Source: Vibrio sp. ED004 (lineage in GTDB: Bacteria > Pseudomonadota > Gammaproteobacteria > Enterobacterales > Vibrionaceae). Taken from it: 64,000 bases of DNA. Where the stretch lies: contig NZ_CP066149.1 in the NCBI RefSeq assembly GCF_023206395.1, positions 62,001-126,000 of the forward strand. The letters run 5' to 3'. The notes beneath the pieces are model-generated. The model ran no database searches, was not told where the DNA came from, and saw only the letters and a list, made by a program, of their open reading frames with translations. A program made the position numbers and the translations under genes. This document shows positions 9,429 to 17,737 of this stretch, one piece after another; positions within the stretch are counted from its first letter, which is position 1; every line of letters begins with the position of its first letter.

Positions 9429-10160
9429 TTTCTCTCCTTGGGTTGTGTGCTGTGTGGGGACAAGTGTTTCATGTCCAGTGTGGGTGTTATTTCTCTCTGC
9501 TATTCAGCCTTCTAGCTCAATGGCAATTTACTGAAGTGTGTCAGAGTTACTCCCCTATACGGTTTCTTAGCTCAGTATCTTGCTTCCACAATCAACCAAA
9601 CTAGGAATACCCCGATAGCGATTCGGTTTGGGTATCACTGAAAAAAAAAACATCTGTTCATCACAGACTTAAAGTGTACTTCCTCCCTTCGCAGCACTGA
9701 GTGCTTTTGGCATTTCAGTGCTCCATCAACTTGATGCTGATGGTCAGCTAAGTTTTCTCCTCCACACCATTACTGGGCTTCTCAGGCTTAGCCTTACTCA
9801 CTACTACGGATTCATCTGCCACCTCGCACCAACACAGCTCTTAGCTTTCGCTTCGAGTTTGTGCTTCCAGACTTTTGGATGTGGTGTCAGGCTTCCCCAG
9901 TTACTGCACTGGCTCCTGTTAACAATGCCACCTCAAGCACAGCATAGGTCTGACTGAGTATAGGGCTTCGCGCTATTTCGGACGCTTACCCACCTATACT
10001 GCCGAAGCAGGTTTACTTGCGTTGTGTACTGTTAACTTCCTATCGCTTCAGACCCTGCCGTTAGCCAGCAACGCCCTTGCGATTCGGATTATCTTCCCCT
10101 CAGTCGGGGTGATTCAGGTTTCTTTCAACCTAACGGGTTTGCCAGCTTCGCTGGGCAAAC

Positions 10161-10190
10161 AAAAAAGAGCAGCCTGATGACTGCTCCTAT
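10161..10190 (-). terminator. Terminator used as intron target
   Basis: GAGCAG/CTGCTC arms with an 8-base loop followed on the minus strand by six T. It terminates the gene starting at 10607. The intron begins at the very next base. Confidence 0.85.
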
Positions 10191-10214
10191 TAGGTTCTCA
10201 TTACTCGTATCTGA

Positions 10215-10607
10215 TCAACGTGATTGCGTCGTCTTACTCAGCAATAGCTCCCAATCAGATAGCTCAACCTGCCCTTTGCGTATATTCACCTTGTGGTAAC
10301 CTTTTTCGGTTAAGGATTTCACTTCAATAAAAGAATGACCAAACAAAGACTTTCTAACCGTTAGATTCGCCTTAATACCATGCAAATACACGTTTCCATC
10401 GTCTAAAGACAAATTGCTTTTCGTGAGCCTTGAGGCAAACATGTAAACCAAAGTCATGAGGGTAATTGAGGTGATGAAAGGAAAAAGCTGAAATTCAGTT
10501 TGATAAAAGAAACTGATCATCAGAGATACGATCGTGTAGGTTATCGTCATTGATAAAACAACGTTCCAATGTGTGCTGTTGTTCTTAAATGAGATTTCTC
10601 GTGCCAT
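10215..10607 (-). CDS. Small two-TM membrane protein with PH-like tail
   Basis: The ATG at 10607 has a near-perfect AAAGGAG site 8 bases upstream, better than the upstream in-frame ATG at 10640. The 130-residue product has two hydrophobic segments (about 13-33 and 40-60) and a strand-rich C-terminus that ends with K-x-x-Y-H-K-V-N-I-R-K-G-Q followed by a S-D-W-E motif. The same architecture and end motif occur in the protein at 15271-15663, so they are likely distant paralogs. Function unknown. Confidence 0.75.
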   Translation of the reverse strand: MAREISFKNNSTHWNVVLSMTITYTIVSLMISFFYQTEFQLFPFITSITLMTLVYMFASRLTKSNLSLDDGNVYLHGIKANLTVRKSLFGHSFIEVKSLTEKGYHKVNIRKGQVELSDWELLLSKTTQSR

Positions 10608-10730
10608 CACTCGCTCCTTTAGGTAAGTATTTGACCACATTTGAACATTTATAAAACGTGAACAATCTTATTATGAGCCATGATGCATTAAAAGGCGTAA
10701 ATACGGCGATTGATAGACTCAGATCGCAAC

Positions 10731-10768
10731 TAGACATTTACATGCGTTTTCTCGCACCTAAATGTCTA
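10731..10768. repeat. Perfect 10-bp inverted repeat between two minus-strand genes
   Basis: TAGACATTTA and its complement flank an 18-base interior that can itself pair (TGCG/CGCA), giving a long hairpin. It lies downstream of the TauE gene on the minus strand but lacks a T-run, so it may be a weak terminator, an mRNA 3' stabiliser or an operator. Confidence 0.6.
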
Positions 10769-10815
10769 ATTGATAAAGAAACTGAACCAGTTACAGGCCA
10801 GAGGGCGGTCTTTAA

Positions 10816-11634
10816 TTAACGCGCCACCATGCTTGCCGCGATAACCACCAGCAATACTGAGAAGATTTTCTTAATCGTTGGAACCGGTAAATGGTTGGTC
10901 GCTTTTGCGCCTAACGGAGCCGTAAACCAAGAAGTGCACACAATACCCAACAGCGCAGGCAGATAAACAAAGCCAGCAAATCCATCAGTTAGAGCAAACT
11001 GGCTGCTGCCTGAACTGATGTAGCCGATTGAACCAAATAACGCGATGACAATGCCACAAGCCGACGCGCAGCCAATGGCCTTTTTCATATCAACAGAGAA
11101 AAATGTTAATAACGGAACCAGCAATGCACCGCCACCAATACCTATCATCGCAGACAAGCCGCCAGTAATGGTTGTCAGCACCGTTAACACACCTTTATTC
11201 GGTAGTTTTCGTTCTTTAGGCGCGTCGCTTTTGCTGCTTAAGAACATCTTAATCGCGATAAGAACCACACTCACTGCAAACACGATACGAACAACCTTTT
11301 CCGGTAGTAACGCAGCCATAAATCCACTAACCAGTGCTCCCAGAGCAACACCTAGCATGATCCAAGGCGCCAGATCCCAAGGCACGTTGCCATTCTTGTG
11401 GTGAGCGAGTGCAGATGAGGTTGACGTAAAAAGAATCGAAGCCAATGAAGTTGCAATCGCAGCGACAACAACTTGGTCAGACGGTAAAACGTCCAAATAA
11501 AGTAAAATGCTGCTTAACACTGGAACAATAATCAGCCCCCCACCAATGCCCAAAAGCCCGGCAAGAAAACCAACACCACTGCCTAGTAACGCACAGTAGA
11601 AAATCAACAACAGCAATTCACTCATTTCATCCAT
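10816..11634 (-). CDS. TauE/SafE-family sulfite/anion exporter
   Basis: A 272-residue inner-membrane protein with about eight hydrophobic segments and the two-fold internal repeat of PF01925: GLLGIGGGLIIVP near residues 26-40 and AMIGIGGGALLVP near 160-175. The family exports sulfite, sulfoacetate or other organic anions. It is divergent from the MesX/MesD-type methionine synthase pair, with about 310 bases between, holding a MetR-type palindrome. A role in sulfur compound export tied to methionine metabolism is therefore plausible but inferred. The start may be the ATG at 11634 or the one at 11625. Confidence 0.85.
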   Translation of the reverse strand: MDEMSELLLLIFYCALLGSGVGFLAGLLGIGGGLIIVPVLSSILLYLDVLPSDQVVVAAIATSLASILFTSTSSALAHHKNGNVPWDLAPWIMLGVALGALVSGFMAALLPEKVVRIVFAVSVVLIAIKMFLSSKSDAPKERKLPNKGVLTVLTTITGGLSAMIGIGGGALLVPLLTFFSVDMKKAIGCASACGIVIALFGSIGYISSGSSQFALTDGFAGFVYLPALLGIVCTSWFTAPLGAKATNHLPVPTIKKIFSVLLVVIAASMVAR

Positions 11635-11738
11635 CTCTTATTCAATTAATTATCTTAAATAACACAGTATTAATGTGGTTATATTTCCATTAAGCTAATT
11701 AATATAACTGACACCGGATTGAATATTCAAACATATAG

Positions 11739-11759
11739 ATCATGAAGATTCTTCATGAT
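11739..11759. promoter_or_regulatory. Candidate MetR operator
   Basis: A perfect 8-bp inverted repeat, ATCATGAA-5-TTCATGAT, containing the MetR consensus TGAA-N5-TTCA at 11743-11755. A second palindrome, TTGAATATTCAA, lies at 11719-11730. The site is in the divergent promoter region between the TauE-like exporter and the methionine synthase pair, the expected place for a methionine regulator. MetR itself is not in the window. Confidence 0.7.
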
Positions 11760-11943
11760 GAATGTGAAGTAATACCATTATTAATCCCACTCCCATCCAC
11801 GTATAAAAACCTTAAGCAAATAAATTTATACGACACTTTTAGTGAAGACAGCCTCGATTCTTAATCCGGTCACAAGCAAAAATAAAGCATTTAATTATTA
11901 AAGACCGAGAGAATCAGACAACGAATTGGGATACCAGATCAAC

Positions 11944-12921
11944 ATGAATAATGAATTTAACTTTACGATTAAGAGCATTAGCCTCGACGAAAACTACCAG
12001 CCTGCAGACAGCACGCGTATCACAACTAACTTTGCTAACTTGGCTCGTGGCGACAGCCGTCAAGCGAACTTACGTAACGCACTCCAAATGATTGACAACA
12101 GTTTCAATGCCTTAGCACATTGGGACAACCCAAAGGGCGACCGCTACTCTGTAGAGCTTGAAATCATTTCTGTTGATATGGACATCGAAAGCAACGGCGA
12201 AGCATTCCCTTCAATTGAAGTGCTAAAAACAAACATCTTGGACCACAAAACGAATGAGCGCATTGAAGGTATTATCGGGAATAACTTCTCTTCTTATGTT
12301 CGTGATTATGATTTCAGCGTATTACTTTTAGACCATAATAAAGGCCAAGATAAATTCAGTATTCCAGCCGATTTTGGTGATTTACACGGTAAGCTGTTTA
12401 AATATTTCGTTAACTCTCAAGCGTACAAAGAGAACTTTAAGAAACCACCGGTTATTTGTTTGAGTGTTTCAGATAATAAAACTTATTACCGTACTGAAAA
12501 CCAACACCCAGTATTAGGTTTTGAATACCAACCGAATGAGTCTTCTTTAACTGAACAATATTTCAAGAAGATGGGATTACAGGTTCGTTATTTCATGCCG
12601 CCAAACAGTGTTGCTCCTCTGGCTTTCTATTTCTTTGGTGATCTGCTGAACGATTACTCTAACCTAGAACTTATCAGCACCATCAGTACCATGGGTACTT
12701 TCCAGAAGATCTACCGCCCTGAGATTTACAACGCGAACGCCGTTGCGGGCAACTGCTACCAACCAAACTTGAAAAACTTGGATCACTCACTGACTCAAAT
12801 CGTGTATGACCGAGAAGAACGAAGCAAGCTAGCTGTTGAACAAGGTAAGTTCGCAGAAGAAAACTTCATTAAGCCATATCAGTCGGTACTAGAGAACTGG
12901 TCTGCCAACTACGCGCTGTAA
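11944..12921 (+). CDS. mesX: DUF1852 protein, MesX-like partner of core methionine synthase
   Basis: The ATG at 11944 gives a 325-residue protein. A TTG 18 bases upstream is less likely. The sequence has the start I associate with DUF1852 (NFTIKSISLDENYQPADSTRITTNFANLARG region) and is followed 69 bases later by a short MetE-like protein. This pair is known: MesX is required by MesD, a core methionine synthase that works without folate-binding N-terminal half and depends on oxygen. No cofactor motif is obvious in MesX. The candidate MetR site upstream supports a methionine role. The symbol is assigned from pairing and family recall. Confidence 0.8.
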   Translation: MNNEFNFTIKSISLDENYQPADSTRITTNFANLARGDSRQANLRNALQMIDNSFNALAHWDNPKGDRYSVELEIISVDMDIESNGEAFPSIEVLKTNILDHKTNERIEGIIGNNFSSYVRDYDFSVLLLDHNKGQDKFSIPADFGDLHGKLFKYFVNSQAYKENFKKPPVICLSVSDNKTYYRTENQHPVLGFEYQPNESSLTEQYFKKMGLQVRYFMPPNSVAPLAFYFFGDLLNDYSNLELISTISTMGTFQKIYRPEIYNANAVAGNCYQPNLKNLDHSLTQIVYDREERSKLAVEQGKFAEENFIKPYQSVLENWSANYAL

Positions 12922-12990
12922 TCGAGCTATTTTACGCGCATTAGGAAACGTACGATCCACTTTAGGAATCTAAGGACAGGCAGAATCATT

Positions 12991-14019
12991 ATGAAAACAC
13001 TATTACCGACTTCAACAGCAGGCAGTTTGCCTAAGCCATCTTGGCTAGCACAACCAGAAACACTTTGGTCTCCATGGAAACTGGAAGGCGACGAACTAAC
13101 GGATGGCAAACAGGATGCGCTGCGTGTGTCTTTGCATGAGCAACAGCAAGCCGGCATAGATATCGTGAGTGATGGCGAACAAACCCGCCAACACTTTGTG
13201 ACCACCTTCATTGAACACCTGAATGGTGTCGATTTCGAGAAGCGTGAGACCGTTAAAATCCGTGACCGCTACGATGCAAGTGTACCGACAGTGGTTGGCC
13301 CAGTTTCTCGTCAGAAATCGGTATTTGTTGAAGATGCTAAATTCTTACGTCAGCAAACCGACCAACCTATAAAATGGGCTTTGCCGGGGCCTATGACCAT
13401 GATTGACACTCTTTACGATGCACATTACCAAAGCCGTGAAAAACTGGCGTGGGAATTTGCAAAGATCCTCAACGAAGAAGCCAAAGAACTTGAAGCTGCT
13501 GGCGTGGATATTATTCAGTTCGATGAGCCCGCATTTAACGTGTTCTTTGATGAAGTGAACGATTGGGGTATCGCTTGTTTGGAAAGAGCCATTGAAGGCC
13601 TTAAATGCGAAACCGCAGTCCATATTTGCTATGGCTACGGCATCAAAGCAAACACAGATTGGAAGAAGACACTAGGCACTGAGTGGCGCCAATATGAAGA
13701 AGTCTTCCCTAAGCTACAGCAATCAAATATCGATATCATCTCATTAGAGTGTCACAACTCTCATGTACCACTTGAACTGCTTGAGCTTGTTCGCGGCAAG
13801 AAAGTGATGGTTGGCGCTATTGATGTTGCTACAGATTCTATTGAAACACCGGAAGAAGTGGCTAGCACGCTAAGAGAAACACTTAAGTATGTTGATCCCG
13901 ACAAGCTCTACCCTTGCACCAACTGCGGTATGGCTCCCCTACCTCGCGACATTGCCTCAGCTAAGCTGAATGCACTCAGCGCTGGCGCAGAGATCGTTCG
14001 TAAAGAGCTTTCAGCGTAA
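12991..14019 (+). CDS. mesD: Core methionine synthase (MesD-type MetE C-terminal domain)
   Basis: A 342-residue protein corresponding to the C-terminal catalytic barrel of cobalamin-independent methionine synthase, with no N-terminal folate-binding half. Predicted zinc ligands are visible as H211 and C213 (VHICYGYG), E253 (SLECHNS) and C312 (CTNCGMAP). The substrate-site motif IIQFDEPAF is present. An AAGGA element precedes the ATG at 12991. It sits directly behind the DUF1852 gene and ends at a strong terminator, so the two form one transcription unit. It should make methionine from homocysteine with a methyl donor other than the normal polyglutamyl folate. The donor cannot be read from sequence. 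Confidence 0.85.
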   Translation: MKTLLPTSTAGSLPKPSWLAQPETLWSPWKLEGDELTDGKQDALRVSLHEQQQAGIDIVSDGEQTRQHFVTTFIEHLNGVDFEKRETVKIRDRYDASVPTVVGPVSRQKSVFVEDAKFLRQQTDQPIKWALPGPMTMIDTLYDAHYQSREKLAWEFAKILNEEAKELEAAGVDIIQFDEPAFNVFFDEVNDWGIACLERAIEGLKCETAVHICYGYGIKANTDWKKTLGTEWRQYEEVFPKLQQSNIDIISLECHNSHVPLELLELVRGKKVMVGAIDVATDSIETPEEVASTLRETLKYVDPDKLYPCTNCGMAPLPRDIASAKLNALSAGAEIVRKELSA

Positions 14020-14050
14020 CGGCTGATCTGAATAGAAAAACTAAATCTTG

Positions 14051-14082
14051 AAGCCTAAGTATCGAATGATGCTTAGGCTTTT
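14051..14082 (+). terminator. Terminator of the mesX-mesD unit
   Basis: Perfect arms AAGCCTAAG and CTTAGGCTT with a 12-base interior and a following T-run. Confidence 0.85.
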
Positions 14083-14119
14083 CTCGTATTAAGTGAAGCG
14101 TGTTACTCAAAGCTCTCGC

Positions 14120-14602
14120 TTACCAAGTTTTATCCAAGTCTTGAGCGTATAAGGAGATCGCTCTTTGGTACTCTTTGATCGCATCACTATTGGTTGTAGA
14201 AACCAACAACTCCAGTAGCAGAGACGTCGCTTCTTTATGGCGACCTAAATTGTACAGACACATCGCGTAGAAAGGCTGAACTTCAAGAGATTCAGGATAC
14301 TCAGCCATCGTCTGTTCGAAATAGCTTAAAGCCTCTGCATAAAGCCCTAGACTTCGATAAGTACTCGCCAACCCGAAAAGCGCATCAAAGCGTTCTGTAG
14401 AAGTAAGTTCGCCCAAAAGAGACAGCAAATAATGCTCGATAGCCTGCTGTTCTTTACCTTGGTTGTCGTAAGACCAAGCTATCTGCAAGTGCGCTTTCGC
14501 AGCATACTTTTCATCATCGAGCAGTGCCGCCAGCAAGTCTCGTGACTCTTGATACTTGGCTTCTTTTCGCAACTCGATGGCTTGTTTGATAATGGTGTCC
14601 AT
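14120..14602 (-). CDS. Tetratricopeptide repeat protein
   Basis: A 160-residue soluble helical protein without a signal peptide. It shows about three to four TPR-like pairs, for example A-H-L-Q-I-A-W-S-Y-D-N-Q-G-K near residue 35, and G-L-A-S-T-Y-R-S-L-G-L-Y-A-E-A-L near 75. The ATG at 14602 has a GGGAG site. It starts 27 bases after the CYTH gene on the same strand, so the two are likely co-transcribed. Probably a protein-interaction adaptor; partner unknown. Confidence 0.8.
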   Translation of the reverse strand: MDTIIKQAIELRKEAKYQESRDLLAALLDDEKYAAKAHLQIAWSYDNQGKEQQAIEHYLLSLLGELTSTERFDALFGLASTYRSLGLYAEALSYFEQTMAEYPESLEVQPFYAMCLYNLGRHKEATSLLLELLVSTTNSDAIKEYQRAISLYAQDLDKTW

Positions 14603-14629
14603 AACTCTCCCTAACGCTTAAGTGCTGTG

Positions 14630-15181
14630 CTATGCGTTCATTTCCTCGAACATCTGTTTGTAAGATTGAGTTTGTAGTGCTGATTGAGTCAGCCCAAACC
14701 GACTGGCTAATAACTCCAATTCATCTTTATAAACCGATAACTTAGACTCATCGTCCGTCATGATAGCGAACTCTGCAAAATCACCGATACCCTTTAGTGA
14801 GTCGACAGTAATATGAAATTCGCCCACGAAGTAAATACTGCGCGTCTTCTGCGCTTTTAGAATCACTTCGTAACCCAAATTTTCAAGCATACTCTTAGCA
14901 TTCGACGCATCGGTGATGTTTGTCGCTTCGCATCGGTCAGACTCTGGGCCTTTTACAATCCATAGCTTAATGCCTGAGGGCTCCATTGTCCGAATGCACA
15001 AACTCTTGTTTTGAGCTTGTAAGCTTCTGTCTGGGCTATCGAAATACCAATCGCACTCAAGGTTATCTTGGAGCATCACTTCGTGGGGAATAAGACTCAA
15101 TGTCTTCAAAAATTCTGATTTAGAATCGAGACGATACTTAAGCTCTACTTCGTATCTACCTTGGAAATGGTCGTTAGTCAT
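14630..15181 (-). CDS. CYTH-domain protein, class IV adenylate cyclase-like
   Basis: A 183-residue cytoplasmic protein with the E-x-E-x-K signature (E11, E13, K15 in YEVELKYRL) at the N-terminus and the late motif HITVDSLKGIGDFAEF, both typical of CyaB-type class IV adenylate cyclases in the CYTH superfamily. Members bind triphosphates in a tunnel. The activity could be cAMP formation or triphosphate hydrolysis, and sequence alone does not separate them. Length fits the class IV family. It is followed by a TPR protein gene. In Vibrio the main cAMP source is class I CyaA, so this would be an accessory enzyme. Confidence 0.8.
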   Translation of the reverse strand: MTNDHFQGRYEVELKYRLDSKSEFLKTLSLIPHEVMLQDNLECDWYFDSPDRSLQAQNKSLCIRTMEPSGIKLWIVKGPESDRCEATNITDASNAKSMLENLGYEVILKAQKTRSIYFVGEFHITVDSLKGIGDFAEFAIMTDDESKLSVYKDELELLASRFGLTQSALQTQSYKQMFEEMNA

Positions 15182-15270
15182 ATACTAGCTCGGTGCAAAA
15201 AAAGGGATACTAGCACACCCACAGAGCCTGAAATACAAACTGGCGCACAACACAAACCAAAGCTGTGGAA

Positions 15271-15663
15271 CTATATTCGACACGCTAACACACGCTGCCA
15301 TTCATCTTGGTTCATTGCCCCTTTCGGAAGGTAGATGTTGCGTTTTTGCATCGCACCTTTCGTGTAGGAAAGCTTGATAACAGACCCGATACCAAAAGGA
15401 AGAATATTTCCCTGTAACTTGATATCGCAAGCGTGACCATCGAAACAAACATGGTTGTTCGATACTTCAAAAGAGCGATTGCGGAACTGCCACCACAACA
15501 TTACGACTTTTAATACCGCAACAGCACTGAACATCAACCCAATAGTAGGTAGTGATTGAGGGTTACCATCAAATAACCAATAAATAGACACTAATAAGAA
15601 CACAGCGAGTGCGAACTCAAGCAGAGTATATTTAACAAAATTTAATCGGATACGGCTATCCAT
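15271..15663 (-). CDS. Small two-TM membrane protein with PH-like tail
   Basis: The ATG at 15663 has an AAGGAAGG site. A longer frame from 15774 would lie inside the neighbouring acetyltransferase gene and is rejected. The 130-residue product has two hydrophobic segments (about 13-30 and 37-55) and a strand-rich tail ending in K-G-A-x-x-Q-D-E-W. It matches the layout of the protein at 10215-10607. Its start overlaps the stop of the acetyltransferase gene by 8 bases, so translation is probably coupled. Confidence 0.75.
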   Translation of the reverse strand: MDSRIRLNFVKYTLLEFALAVFLLVSIYWLFDGNPQSLPTIGLMFSAVAVLKVVMLWWQFRNRSFEVSNNHVCFDGHACDIKLQGNILPFGIGSVIKLSYTKGAMQKRNIYLPKGAMNQDEWQRVLACRI

Positions 15664-16105
15664 GGAACCTTCCTTGTAGTGAATCCAAACGTAGCTCCAT
15701 TTCAACCAAGCCTTTAATCTCGGAAAGTTTGGTGAAGCCTTTTGATTGATAAAGCTTAATGGCGGGATTCTCACTGAACACGCGCAACACTAACTGAGCC
15801 GATGCTTGATTGTTCGCATGTTCGATCACTAAATCTAAACACTTAGCACCAAAGCCTCGGCCTTGATGTTCAGCTAATATCTGAAAGTCTCTGAGAAACG
15901 TGGTGTCACTGGTATAGCTGAATCGAATAACTCCAATACGGTTACCACCAACATAAACTTCATAGTTATCCAGCTCATCCCAACTTCGTAAAAACTGACT
16001 ATGACCCCAAGCAACGTCGCGAGCCTGATAGTAACTCGCCATATTCGTTTTGGTGATCGATTCAGCGAACTGAGGATCTGAACCTTTGACCAGCTTTACT
16101 TCCAT
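15656..16105 (-). CDS. GNAT-family N-acetyltransferase
   Basis: A 149-residue cytoplasmic protein with the GNAT acetyl-CoA binding motif A: FQILAEHQGRGFGAKCLDL near residues 75-95 (Q-G-R-G-F-G), followed by the N-P-A-I-K-L-Y-Q-S-K-G-F motif B near 125. The substrate cannot be deduced. It overlaps the small membrane protein gene by 8 bases. A second acetyltransferase gene lies about 70 bases upstream on the same strand. Confidence 0.85.
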   Translation of the reverse strand: MEVKLVKGSDPQFAESITKTNMASYYQARDVAWGHSQFLRSWDELDNYEVYVGGNRIGVIRFSYTSDTTFLRDFQILAEHQGRGFGAKCLDLVIEHANNQASAQLVLRVFSENPAIKLYQSKGFTKLSEIKGLVEMELRLDSLQGRFHG

Positions 16106-16177
16106 ATTGTTTTCCTTACCTTCAAGTTGCTCCCTAATACTGCATCCAAAAATGCCATAAGTATTGAATCAAAAACG

Positions 16178-16696
16178 TTAAGAAGATTTAAGAGACATAT
16201 CTGCGTCTAAAGCCTTTTCCAACCACATTGAACTGATGTATTGGCCACTTTTCTTTGCATATTCATTGAACACACCAACTTCTCGAAAGCCAAAATGCTT
16301 ATGCAGAGCGATAGATGCCTCATTAGGTAATGCCACACCGGAAAGAACTCGATGAACACCGAAATCAATGATTGATGCGAAGAGCTGAGAATACAACTTA
16401 GAGCCTATCCCTTTACCTTTTGCATCTTCAGTTAAATAAATGGTGACTTCAGCTGTATCTTCAAATGCCGATGTAGCTCTGTATTGTTGAGAGCATGCGA
16501 AACCAAGTAGCGAGTCGTTTTCGGTTGCGACGTAAAGTTGATATTTACTATTGCTCGAGAATTGAGAGAACCATTGCTGTCGATTTTCCAACGTAAACTT
16601 CTCTTCTTCAAAGCGCGCATTGGTATGTTCAATATAAAAGTTGAAGATATCAGTAACTCCTTCAACGTCAGACAATGTTCCTATTCTAATGTCCAT
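16178..16696 (-). CDS. GNAT acetyltransferase, phosphinothricin/methionine sulfoximine type
   Basis: The ATG at 16696 has an AAAGGA site seven bases upstream. Upstream in-frame codons are not used. The 172-residue protein resembles PAT/MnaT-type acetyltransferases: an N-terminal D-V-E-G-V-T-D-I-F-N-F-Y-I region, the CoA motif E-D-A-K-G-K-G-I-G-S-K near 90-100, and a late A-L-P-N-E-A-S-I-A-L-H-K-H-F-G-F motif. Family members acetylate small amino acids or sulfoximines. Specificity here is unknown. Confidence 0.85.
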   Translation of the reverse strand: MDIRIGTLSDVEGVTDIFNFYIEHTNARFEEEKFTLENRQQWFSQFSSNSKYQLYVATENDSLLGFACSQQYRATSAFEDTAEVTIYLTEDAKGKGIGSKLYSQLFASIIDFGVHRVLSGVALPNEASIALHKHFGFREVGVFNEYAKKSGQYISSMWLEKALDADMSLKSS

Positions 16697-16780
16697 GTAA
16701 TGTCCTTTTTCAATTGTGCTTAACACCCAAACCAACACATAAAATACACAACACACGTAGATTCATCTTTCGAGAGTGAG

Positions 16781-17359
16781 CTATGAACATTCCAGCCAAC
16801 TGTACTCCATTTGACGCGCAACTTTCTTGGCAAACTGTAGGCCGTTATGTACTGATACCAAATGTAAGCTCATGTCTATACCTGCCGAGATACCGCCAGA
16901 TGTAGTGAATTTACCTGATGCCACCCATCGTTTATCACTAATCACATTTAAACTTGGGAATTGCTGCGCTAAGTCGGAGATGTCTTCCCAATGAGTTGTT
17001 ACTGTTAACCCCTCAAGTAAGCCGGCTTTCGCTAAAAGAAATACACCAGTACAAACAGACACGACTTGTGAGGCCGATTCTGAAACAGAGGATATCCAGT
17101 CGAGCACATATGGCTTGTTCATTTCGTCAGTATGTACACCACCAACGACCATCAACAAATCTATTTTGGGGTGGTTATTTAACGAGTAGTCAGACAATAC
17201 CTTAAAACCGCCGCGAGCTATAATCGGTTCTACGGTTTCGGAGATTAAGAACACATTTAGATCTTCAGCACCTAAACGTTTTGCAGTGCAAAAAACTTCA
17301 AATGGGCCAGAAAAGTCGAGAACTTCTGCTTGATTATAAATATAAATTCCGATGTTCAT
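16781..17359 (-). CDS. DJ-1/PfpI family protein
   Basis: A 192-residue class I glutamine amidotransferase-like protein. The nucleophile elbow is C103 in S-V-C-T-G-V-F-L-L-A-K-A-G-L-L, preceded by the strand VVGG at about 71-74. A conserved acidic residue near E16-S17 of the first helix is replaced by a D-F-S-G-P-F-E pattern typical of the isonitrile hydratase/ThiJ subgroup. No AraC DNA-binding domain follows, so it is a stand-alone enzyme, perhaps a hydratase or glyoxalase-like stress protein. The actual substrate is unknown. Confidence 0.85.
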   Translation of the reverse strand: MNIGIYIYNQAEVLDFSGPFEVFCTAKRLGAEDLNVFLISETVEPIIARGGFKVLSDYSLNNHPKIDLLMVVGGVHTDEMNKPYVLDWISSVSESASQVVSVCTGVFLLAKAGLLEGLTVTTHWEDISDLAQQFPSLNVISDKRWVASGKFTTSGGISAGIDMSLHLVSVHNGLQFAKKVARQMEYSWLECS

Positions 17360-17434
17360 TGCACCTCCATGTACAACTTCATTAATAACTAGAATTTACC
17401 ATAAACATCTTGTTCGGCTAATTCATACAACCCA

Positions 17435-17647
17435 TTAAGGGTTCTTAACTTTACCCATTTTAGTCAGGATGCCTTTGCCCTTCTCATAAACAAGAGATAA
17501 ACCAAAGTAAACTGAAACCCACAAGACAAAATCAAGAGCGGCTAACTTGATATCAAGTGGATCTGAAAAGATGTTATAGGTGTGCCCAAACTTTGCTTCA
17601 ATTGATTTAACTAAAATCACTGTAGCGATAAAAATCACAATCCTCAT
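17435..17647 (-). CDS. Small membrane protein, hypothetical
   Basis: A 70-residue product with two hydrophobic stretches (about 2-16 and 34-52) and a basic C-terminus. No family is recognised. It is bounded by intergenic spacers on both sides. The ATG at 17647 gives the frame; no strong ribosome site is seen. Confidence 0.5.
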   Translation of the reverse strand: MRIVIFIATVILVKSIEAKFGHTYNIFSDPLDIKLAALDFVLWVSVYFGLSLVYEKGKGILTKMGKVKNP

Positions 17648-17737
17648 GAGTTTCCCTATCTATACGTTTAAACTAAATCGTACACATGCGTGTGGATATT
17701 GTTTAAGTTATTCCAAGTATATAATGCGTTTATGGCC

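Larger units (their letters stand above)
8076..10160 (-). mobile_element. Group II intron, copy 1 (IIC-like, degenerate ORF)
   Basis: A 2085-bp element on the minus strand. The 5' end reads GTTTGCCCAGC and starts exactly after a terminator T-run. The 3' end reads CTACTCGAT. The 5' ribozyme half (about 730 bases) contains TCTGAAGGAAGC and GCAAGGG segments that I recall from the Oceanobacillus group IIC intron, and the 3' end has a 31-nt domain V and a domain VI hairpin. The reverse transcriptase ORF fills domain IV. Boundaries were set by comparing the three copies in this window. Insertion behind a hairpin plus T-tract is the known habit of IIC introns. The ORF is frameshifted, so this copy should be unable to move unaided. 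Confidence 0.9.

Noticed and set aside
9718..9957. Protein-coding frame in the 5' half of intron copy 1
   Set aside because: It lies in ribozyme domains on the antisense strand and is not conserved between copies because of indels.
15664..15774. Upstream start for the small membrane protein
   Set aside because: The longer frame is inside the acetyltransferase gene, while the ATG at 15663 has a strong ribosome site.
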